64,000 nucleotides of DNA from Mytilisepta virgata (lineage: Eukaryota; Mollusca; Bivalvia; Mytilida; Mytilidae): contig CM051516.1 in assembly GCA_028015205.1 (NCBI GenBank), positions 61,198,230 to 61,262,229 on the forward strand, given 5' to 3'. The notes beneath the pieces are model-generated. The model had not been told where the DNA came from. It saw only the letters and a list, made by a program, of their open reading frames with translations, and did no database searches. Position numbers and translations under genes: made by a program. Numbering within the stretch: the first letter of the stretch is position 1; each line of letters starts with the position of its first letter. Shown piece after piece: positions 57,201 to 64,000 of this stretch.

Positions 57201-60200
57201 GTATGGAGGTTGGTATCCCAGCAAGAGGGTGGTATTCCTGTCACTAAGGATGGAATACCATTCATTGTCAAGAGGGGCAGATGATTGAAATTCCATATCT
57301 TTGTCAACCAACGAGAAAATCAAGATTTTTGCATAAAGTATAATATTTATAAAAAACGGGGGAAGGGAGTGTTGCTTTGATCATTGTGATGTAAATGTAC
57401 ATCAGGTTACTGTTAGATTGTGTTGTATTGTGACATTAAGTACCTAAACAACTATGAAGTATAAAATGTCTCATTTAATATACACCATCTTTAGATTTCA
57501 ATCTCTCGTTTAGAAGACAATGGGAGATAATTGTTGTTTTAATGTTGGTTCATACTCTGATGACAACACTAATGTAACTTTTCTGCCATGTCAAAAAGAA
57601 AATATCTATGACATAACATCCTATCACCACTTGATGACATTTAATGACCAAGATAAGTTTTCTGTTTTGTATATTTGCAGAGTACTGGGGATTCTCTGGA
57701 CGATGATGATGATGCTGAAGATGGAGGAGAAGTTAAGAATGTCTCGGAGACTCGTAAAAATACATCCTACAATGAAACTTTCTCAGCAGAGGGTAGAAGA
57801 CATAAAACTGTAAACGATGTAGCTCGCAAAGCAGCATTGTACAATGAAAGAGTTGATGATAATCAGCCTCAATCACCTTCAGATGTAAGTTTATTTGAAG
57901 AACATGATTTTCATACAATTTATTTTCCTTTCCTGATTGTAATTTCCCAGATTTTTTTTTGGTTCATGGATAATTGCTGAAAAGCCTGGCAAAATCTGTT
58001 TTCAAATATTTACAGAATTTCTGTATAAATATATGTAAGAAACACTAGCTGAAAAATGCCACTTTAGAATATTTACATAAATAATATTTAAAAAAAATAA
58101 TAAGTATTAGAAAAGGATTTTAAAAGCAACATGAAAAAAGATTTAAGCTGTTGAGTTGGTTAAATAAGTGTGACTAATGGTATTAATTCAATGTGGAACA
58201 ACTGATGGTGTGATAAAGATAATATTACCTATATCTATGTCGTTAACTCGTTACCTTTACCTGTGCTACCTGAACCATTCAAAACAATTCAGATGTAAAA
58301 ATGTAAAATGGAAATACTTATTGATATCATCGGGTCAAAAGTGTTAAGTTTAATTTTAAGTACATGTATATTGTCATTTAAAGGGTTACAAATATTTTAG
58401 TGTCTACAATGATACAGTAAAGTGTTTTGTCATTTCAAGGTTTAAAAGGTGATGTCCTGGATATTGTAGTGTTTAGTTGTAATACCCAGTTCTTTGAAAG
58501 ATTAAAAAGTAGCTAACCAATGTCTTTGCCTTGTTTATGATGATAGGTACTTGACCTTTCAAGGGGAGTAATCTTATAATATCTGGCGGATAGATTATTG
58601 TGATAATGTGCTAAGGCTATTAAATCCCACTCAGTAATTTTTTTGTTATGATAATTTTGAAATATCCATTAGTTTATACCTCAGTCTGTCTGTCATTGTT
58701 TAAATGTCATCTGATTTAATCCATTTATTATCATCCAAACTACAGATTAGTTTGATTATCAGAAAAAAAACTTCAAAAGAGATTCATAGTACATATATAT
58801 CAGATTTATTGTCTTCACCAGGATAGCCCCTTTATTATTGTTGCTGTCTACTTGATTAGTTGGATTTATCAGAAAAATTAGAAATGAATAACAATTTTTT
58901 TTTTGGAAGTGGGGGGGGGGGGATGGGGGGCTTGTATAAAATATCAACTTGTGACAAAGCTTGTTTGATATTAATCATTGTTGGTTTGCTTGCAAAAGAT
59001 CAGTGATTTATTTCGAGACTATTCTATATGCCAGCAGGTCACTATTTTCATTCCAATATGGAGCATGGGTAATAATGTCGGCATGTTTACTGAAAATTCA
59101 TCAAATATTATGTTAATAGGAAACATTAGGTTTATAACACTGCTTACTGTTTCTAATATAAGAAGTGAGGACATTTGTGTACATGAATAATATCGTGTTT
59201 ATAGGTTTAAATACAAACATTAATTATTTTTCCGGTAAGGTTTGGGAAAAAATGGTTTGATAAAAAATATTTACCTAAAAAAAAAAAATTCAATAGAAAT
59301 GTGGAAAAACGTTTTAATTTGTACAATTATATTTCAGAGATTTGGAAGTAGAACTGCTTACAATGTAGGAAGGAATAAGAGGTAAGGTGTTACTTGCAGT
59401 TTAAGAATTATAGATTAATATATGGCCTTTTTCATATTGCCCTTGTTATCAGCCCGAGACCTTGATATTGGACCCAAGGTCTTTAGCCTGAGGAACGATA
59501 TCAGTCGAGGGCTGATAACAAAAAAAAGGCCAATATCAAAAAAGACCATGTATTAATCTATTTATCACATATTTTGCCACTACCCAGAAATAATTTTAAT
59601 GCTGAATTTGATTTTCCTGTCTTCAAGCAAGTCCGCTAGGCACCTGTGATGGATAATGGGAGCTCAACCCACAGAGCTGCCTAGCCCATCCCTGGGTGGC
59701 GGATAGGGGAGACCCTCTCATTGGGGGGAGGGGGTTTTCAGGTCATAAAAAGGAAAGCCTGACCGCGGACAATAGTGGGTAACATGTTTGGAGAATGCAC
59801 ACTCCCTGCACGCTAAAGACCCCTTCTGTAGTTTTCGAAAAAGAGTAGGCTAATGCCGCTACAGAAGGCTCAATAATCCGACCTTACCCAACCATCCTCC
59901 GTTTACAGTGGCAGTCAAAATTGGTTCATTTTCATTTTCTGTCCCACCCCTATTTTAATTGTTTGATAAATTGAACTTGTTCTCGTCCTGAAGAAGCACG
60001 AAATATTTGCCACTGGACGTTAAGCAACAGTCAATCAAGTCCGTCAGGCTTTGAACAACACTGATGTGGTGACTGAATATAAAGTGCACATTCACAGTGC
60101 TACAGCTAGTAAACAGTTAGTTCTTTCACTGTTAGTATATAAATGCAACTTCAGTTTCTGTGCTTTTCCTTGAGATCTACAAAAAGTCCTTATTGGAAAC

Positions 60201-62381
60201 TGCTAAGAACATTTATGCAAGGTTAATTTACTGTAAATAATGATCAGATGATAATTTACAGCTGACTGGAAGTGACATCGATAAGGCTCACAAGAGGGCA
60301 GATAAAATGTGATCTGCCCTCTTTTGATGTTATTGCCCCTTGGGCAAATAACATGCTTCAAATTATATTTTTATTACATATGCAAAATCGGTGTTATTTC
60401 AATAAAATATATAATAACAGATTGTAACACATTGAATGTTTGTTATTGGCATGTTAACTTGGGCTGTTTCCTGTATATTCAGTATTGAAACAAGAAATCA
60501 GTCTTAATTTGCCCAGAAATAATAAATTGACACCATGGATGTATGGATCATTTGGTATGATAAAGAATGTATAGCCTTTTACAGTGACTAAAATAAAGCA
60601 AGAATTTTTTTCCAAATCTGCAAACAGGAACTTTGAAGTGCAGTGTTTGTGCAAGGTTTCTCCATATGTACAAGGCATTGTACTCTTATAATGTTTTGAT
60701 AGAAGGAGGAATGAACCTTAGCTGTTCTAAATTCTTTAACTTGTATGGGTTTAAATTGTGTACTGCTAATATATTTCGAAACTTTAAATGATTGAAGATT
60801 CATCTAATCCTCAGATTTTCTTGTTATATACAGTTATTTAACAGTACTAAGGGATATAACCATTTTATTTATCCAGAGACACTGCACTATTTTCCCGATG
60901 CGTAGCTATATCCCAAAATGACTGTTAAATAATCTTATTATACCAAAACACTACCGGTCAGTAGTTTCCAGTACTAATCACTGCTGTAAAAAATTGTAAA
61001 ATTAATGTCATGATTTTTATATAGAAAAAACATACTGAGGTATAATAACCTTGATATTTTACAGCCCATCAGATTTAGAGGCAGATCTAGAAGATAACCA
61101 GGATTATGACAGTACTGTTAGTCATTCAGAGACAAACTTATCTGTTATTGGAAAATCAGAGTCCACAGATTCTAATAATTATAGTCCAAAAATGTCTAGA
61201 CCACCCAATTCTATTTATTCACGAATCTCACCATTGGAGTCTACTGCTACAAATAAACCTACTTCACCTAGGAACAATCGTTTGTGGGATACTACACAAT
61301 CAAATAAACAGTCATCGCCATCTAGTGATCATGACACTAGAACGGCACATTCTGTGCTGAATCGTTATCCGTTTGCTACAAATCAAAACCAAGACAAAGG
61401 TTCTGACCAATCAAATAAACCCAAGTCATTTCCTTCGGTGCTTTCAAGGTTTCCACAGTCATATCAAGACCATAATAGTAAGTCACAGTCATTATTTGAC
61501 AAGGACTCTCAAAAACCGTCAACTCGTGAAAATAGTCAATTTCATTCCTATCGTGATCCTGACAATAAATTCAAATCATATCATGTAATGGATGATAAAA
61601 CCACAGAGTCGTCACGATCATATCGCAGTAACATTGAAAGTCAAAATCTAGGATCTCATCAACGGGAAAGGGTGATGGATAATTCTAACTTTGCAAATCA
61701 ACGAAGATATCCTTCTAGACACATGGATGATTCTGCTTTAAAATTAGATGAGGAAAGGGCAAAGTTCAAAGAAGAGAAGGCCAAATTAGAAAAGGTACAG
61801 TGCTACATGTATCATAAATGCAGTTTGGGTTTTCAGCTATTCTTGTTATTATGTGTAATACTATAAATGATTCTGTGAGAAAAGATGAATACTTGTCTCT
61901 ATTGCCAGGTGTGCATTTTAATGAAGATAAACATTTATGGGAGTTGCAGCTTTAGCGACATGGCGACTATCAAATTCATTATATTACACACCCTCCCTCC
62001 ATTGTAACAATTCAGTATATATTGTAGTATTGTGTGATATGTTAATAAAATAAATTCATATCTTGGAGTAGAATAGATGAAATTATTATAATAGCCTCCC
62101 TCTTTTTAGTTGTAAGTTACTTGTACATGATGATTTTTTTAAGAAAGGAATTATTGAGATTATGTTGAAAGCAACAAGGGTTTTATCGGAGATTTGCAGA
62201 AATTTTTGGAAAATAATTATTTTCTATGATAATACCCTACAATTTCAAATGATCAGTTTGAATTTATGTTTTACAGAAACTTGACGAAGAAAGAGAAGAA
62301 AACAGGCAATTGAAAGCCCTTCTAGAAAGTCGAGATCAGAAAATAGTGGAATTAGAGCGAGAAATTTACTGTTTGAATAAG
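50902..62381 (+). CDS. Gene for a serine-rich disordered protein with coiled coil (5 exons, 3' end beyond window)
   Basis: Five exons join in frame: 50902-51228, 57681-57884, 59338-59381, 61065-61794 and 62277-62381, giving 470 codons with no stop. All introns are GT-AG. Residues 1-60 start MASSSVSQESLDTVDYELQN and lead to a basic, NLS-like patch KDKRKLREKRR (88-98). An acidic run DDDDD lies at 116-120. Residues 180-410 are rich in Ser, Asn, Gln, Pro and Arg, and probably disordered (LSRFPQS, LNRYPFA, SPRNNRLWD). From about 413 on, KLDEERAKFKEEKAKLEK and EEREENRQLKALLES form heptads, continuing to the last exon. The architecture suggests a scaffold or cytoskeletal/centrosomal-type protein, but I do not recognise the family and give no symbol. 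The protein continues past 62381: the last exon ends in phase 0 at GTAAGA and no further exon is seen to 64000. Confidence 0.8.
51229..52000 (+). other. Intron 1 of the coiled-coil gene, proximal part
   Basis: It includes a C-run followed by an A-run at 51259-51280. No exon is seen. Confidence 0.5.
52001..52968 (+). repeat. Family A repeat in intron 1, with degraded head
   Basis: It starts GTGAGCTATTGTCATCACTT followed by GGCGTCTGCC. Units carry AGCAATGGTCCTTAG and TTAACATAGGACCCTATGGG. It ends AAGTGAGCAATAAAGG and the imperfect palindrome AGGCCCCTTGGAGCCT at 52946-52961. Confidence 0.75.
52969..53589. other. Intron sequence, no feature
   Basis: AT-rich; nothing is recognised. Confidence 0.4.
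53590..53970 (+). mobile_element. SINE-like retroposon, copy 1
   Basis: It shares with 59636-60035 the order GAGCTGCCTAGC, GGGGAGACCCTCT, ACAGTGG-AGTCAAA, GGTTCTCGT-CTGAAGAAG and GAAATATTTGCCAC, ending in CAATCAATCAATCA. The 3' block is common to molluscan SINEs. Confidence 0.7.
53971..54093 (+). repeat. 29-bp tandem repeat, four copies
   Basis: TTATACTTAACCATATCC starts at 53971, 54000, 54029 and 54058, with a partial unit at 54087. It begins exactly at the end of the SINE (ATCA)n tail. Confidence 0.9.
54361..55135 (+). repeat. Degraded hairpin-headed repeat
   Basis: It starts TAGCTCACCTGGCTCAAAA (matching arm lost). It contains CATGGGTACTATGGGCTCTTCC and similar phrases (quoted: TACTATGGGCTCTTCC, AATGAAATCAAATTTGA) and ends CTCGAGGTTCTTGAGCTTC. 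Confidence 0.55.
55136..55909. other. Intron sequence, no feature
   Basis: Nothing is recognised. Confidence 0.4.
55910..56945 (+). repeat. Hairpin-headed repeat of GTCGAGCCTG type, interrupted
   Basis: The head TTTTGTCGAGCCTGTGACTT (degraded hairpin) matches 63334. Units with AAACCATCCTGGATTT, ACCAAACTTGGACAGAAGCT and GAGGAAAATTTTGTAATAAT lie at about 56020, 56210 and 56890. It is interrupted at about 56305-56815 by the 146-bp element. Confidence 0.7.
56305..56815 (+). repeat. Second copy of the 13-kb 146-bp satellite element, with its leader
   Basis: The leader (CCGATTCTGTTAAGTTTCGT, CAGAAACCTATAGTAATATA, CTTGTATAGAACAAGC) matches 13085-13195. About three 146-bp units follow (GGGTCATTATGACCTACATT at about 56570, GTCATTAATATTATGACC at about 56717). 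Confidence 0.85.
56946..57680. other. 3' part of intron 1
   Basis: No exon is recognised. It ends in TATATTTGCAG at 57680. Confidence 0.5.
57681..57884 (+). CDS. Exon 2 of the coiled-coil gene
   Basis: 204 nt, phase 0 to phase 0, ending CAGAT|GTAAGT. It codes for STGDSLDDDDDAEDGGEVKN and later KTVNDVARKAALYNE. Confidence 0.8.
57885..59337. other. Intron 2 of the coiled-coil gene
   Basis: AT-rich, with a 12-G run at 58911-58922. No exon is recognised. Confidence 0.5.
59338..59381 (+). CDS. Exon 3 of the coiled-coil gene (44 nt)
   Basis: TATATTTCAG|AGATTTGG ... AATAAGAG|GTAAGG. It reads RFGSRTAYNVGRNK and leaves AG for exon 4. Small, but both boundaries and phases fit. Confidence 0.7.
59411..59560. 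mobile_element. 150-bp foldback MITE next to exon 3
   Basis: The left arm TAGATTAATATATGGCCTTT ... TTGTTATCAGCCC and right arm GGGCTGATAACA ... ACCATGTATTAATCTA are complementary over about 45 bp. The interior also pairs (AGACCTTG / CAAGGTCT). It starts 29 nt after the exon 3 donor. Confidence 0.8.
59636..60035 (+). mobile_element. SINE-like retroposon, copy 2, with CAAGTCCG target duplication
   Basis: CAAGTCCG at 59628-59635 and 60036-60043 flanks the element. It shares its body and 3' block (GTTCTCGTCCTGAAGAAGCA, GAAATATTTGCCACTGGACG) with 53590-53970. Confidence 0.75.
60292..60354. other. Two adjacent stem-loops in intron 3
   Basis: Stem 1: AAGAGGGCAGAT (60292-60303) pairs perfectly with ATCTGCCCTCTT (60312-60323) around an 8-nt loop. 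Stem 2: ATGTTATTGCCC (60327-60338) pairs with GGGCAAATAACAT (60342-60354) with one bulge. Confidence 0.8.
60834..60932. mobile_element. 99-bp inverted-repeat element in intron 3
   Basis: TTATTTAACAGT (60834-60845) and ACTGTTAAATAA (60921-60932) are perfect inverted ends. GGGATATA and TATATCCC continue the pairing inward. Confidence 0.7.
61065..61794 (+). CDS. Exon 4 of the coiled-coil gene (730 nt)
   Basis: ATTTTACAG|CCCATCAG ... GAAAAG|GTACAG. It completes an AGC codon with exon 3 and codes for 243 further residues: the serine-rich region and the first heptads. Confidence 0.85.
61795..62276. other. Intron 4 of the coiled-coil gene
   Basis: No feature is seen. It ends ATGTTTTACAG. Confidence 0.5.
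62277..62381 (+). CDS. Exon 5 of the coiled-coil gene (105 nt, coiled coil)
   Basis: 35 codons, KLDEEREENRQLKALLESRD then QKIVELEREIYCLNK, phase 0 in and out, donor AAG|GTAAGA. Confidence 0.8.
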
Positions 62382-63333
62382 GTAAGAGGTGTAAATATAT
62401 CCTCAGTGGACAACATCATATCATCTATCATAATTAAATCATACATAAGCGTCACCAAAAAGGTATTATTTCAGCTTTTTATAAGTTAAATAAATTTCAC
62501 TGTCACAATTATCTGATAGCTCTAACATGCCTGCTCATTGCTGGATAAAGAAAATGGATGACCTCTACTAATCAGTTATCACTTGTTTGGACTTCAATTT
62601 TTTTCTAACAAAAAGGATCTTTTCAGATTTTACAATTATCGCCTTTTACTAACTTAGTGTTTTTTTTTAATAGAATATTTAGCCAAATTAACTTGTTTTA
62701 CAGAGAATATAGAATTTGGTAAGGTAAACTGTTGTTATTTCCTAGCAGCATGGAATATGTTCAGAATTATGATATTTTATGCCTACAGTTAAATTTTATT
62801 TTTGAATGCCTTCGAAAAGCTCGTTTTTTGCATTTTTTTGTCTTTTTTTTTAATTTGATAGTCTTTCCTTTTCTTTTATTTGAAACATTAACGGAATTAA
62901 TGACCAAGTATTGTAAATCACCGAGGATTATACCTTCCTGTTTGTAGAAAATAAAGTTCAGTCTAGTATATATGTATTGAAATCCACAATTGACCAAAAC
63001 CCTTATTTTGTCTTGTGAAGTAACACATTGAAAGGAAGTCTTATAGCACATGTTATTATATCTTGTTTCATGAATATCGGTGAATGATTGAAAAAGAATG
63101 TTGTAGTATGCACTTTGCATCTGTCTTTTAATGTGCTGAAGGAATTTAGTTGTCTCATCTTTCTGCATTGTTTTATAATTCAGTATATTTTTACTAATGC
63201 CCAAATACTTTTAAATAGTGTACATTCATTGTAATAACATAAGATTTGTTTGTTCTTACTTTAGAAATTTTAAGAACAGGATACATATGGCAAGCTTGTC
63301 TCTCCTATTTTATAGCCAATTTTTGTCGAGCCT
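62382..63333. other. Intron 5 (incomplete), no exon seen
   Basis: AT-rich; open frames on either strand are low-complexity. Confidence 0.4.
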
Positions 63334-64000
63334 GCGACTTTAGTCGCAGAAAGCTCGTCATAGGGATAGTGATCCGGCGGCGGCAGCGGCGGCGTTAACT
63401 AACTTCTTAAAAGCTTTATATTTTAGAAGATGGAAGACCTGGATGCTTTATACTTTGTATATAGATGCCTTATGTTACGAAGTTTCTGTCTGTCATATGT
63501 ACATTGTCCTTGACCCCATTTTCATGGTTCAGTGACTACTTGAAAAAAAAGTTAAGATTTTTTGTAATGTTAATTTCTCTCTTATTATGAGTAATAGGAT
63601 AACTATATTTGGTATGTGCGTACCTTACAGGGTCCTCATCCCCATCAGACAGTTTTCAATTGACCTCGACCCAATTTCAAGGATCAGTGAACAAGGTTAA
63701 GTTTTGGTGGTCAAGTCCATATCTCAGATACTATAAGCAATAGGTCTAGTATATTTGGTGTATGGAAGGATTGTAAGGTGTACAAGTCCAACTGGCAGGT
63801 GTCATCTGACCTTGACCTCATTTTCATGGTTCAGTGGTTATAGTTAAGTTTTTGTGTTTTGGCCGGTTTTTCGAATACTGTATGCAATAGGTCTACTATA
63901 TTTTGTGCAAGGATTGTAAGGTGTACATGTCCAACTGGCAGGTGTCATCTAACCTTGACCTCATTTTTATGGTTCAGTGGTTATAGTTAAGTTTTTGTGT
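63334..64000 (+). repeat. Hairpin-headed tandem element of GTCGAGCCTG type, running off the window
   Basis: The head GTCGAGCCTGCGACTTTAGT continues CGCAGAAAGCTCG; CTGCGACT pairs perfectly with AGTCGCAG and CGAGC with GCTCG. GGCGGCGGCAGCGGCGGCG follows. Units of about 145 bp carry TTGACCTCATTTTCATGG, TAGTTAAGTTTTTGTGT and GGTGTACATGTCCAACTGGC. The phrase order resembles the 146-bp satellite at 13 kb. Confidence 0.8.

Noticed and set aside
62767..63204. 145-codon minus-strand frame
   Set aside because: It is antisense within an intron, Lys/Asn-rich from AT-rich DNA, with no domain.

Overview
The window looks like nuclear DNA of a mollusc, most likely a bivalve (a mytilid-type genome is my best guess). 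It is AT-rich and has long introns with GT/AG boundaries. It is crowded with repeats of a style known from bivalves: units opening with a hairpin, then runs of GTCCGTCC, then tandem cores with phrases such as CCTATGGGAAATTT, or GTTAAGTTTTGCG. The species call is an inference from style, not from a search.

Four cellular genes can be supported. (1) Minus strand, about 24.2 to 17.75 kb: a small gene of five well-supported coding exons, one only 27 nt, plus a possible 7-nt first exon. It predicts a protein of about 179 aa with one C-terminal membrane helix; I do not recognise the family. (2) Plus strand, 32.18-32.54 kb: a 120-aa protein with an RII-alpha/DPY30-like docking-dimerisation helix pair at its N-terminus. 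(3) Plus strand, 41.14-42.78 kb: an intronless 546-aa ankyrin-repeat protein ending in a SOCS box (ASB-like), with CRE-type sites just upstream. (4) Plus strand, 50.9 kb to beyond 62.4 kb: the first five coding exons (470 codons) of a serine-rich, largely disordered protein that enters a coiled coil; it continues past the window.

Layout: 0-1.2 kb tandem repeat; 3.6-4.1 kb short repeat; 9.1-11.2 kb a segment with inverted flanks; 13.0-15.2 kb a 146-bp satellite and a diverged relative; 15.9-16.7 kb an array of a 16-bp palindrome; 17.7-24.2 kb gene 1; 24.75-26.2 kb a decayed MULE-type transposon; 27.0-31.2 kb nested hairpin-headed elements; 32.1-33.9 kb gene 2; 33-38.4 kb foldbacks, a TTAA-flanked MITE and SINEs; 39.5 kb degenerate telomere-like repeats; 41.1-42.9 kb gene 3; 43.1-50.3 kb a retroelement graveyard (LINE reverse transcriptase pieces, an SGNH-hydrolase-like piece, a second retroelement type with three 3' ends); 50.7-62.4 kb gene 4 with repeat-filled introns; 63.3-64 kb another hairpin-headed tandem element.

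The strongest structural signals are the hairpin heads, whose stems differ in sequence but stay paired between copies, and the palindrome array, where the 16-mer persists while spacers diverge. No operon, CRISPR or bacterial feature is present. Nothing here suggests that the genes work together; they look like unrelated single genes separated by mobile DNA.
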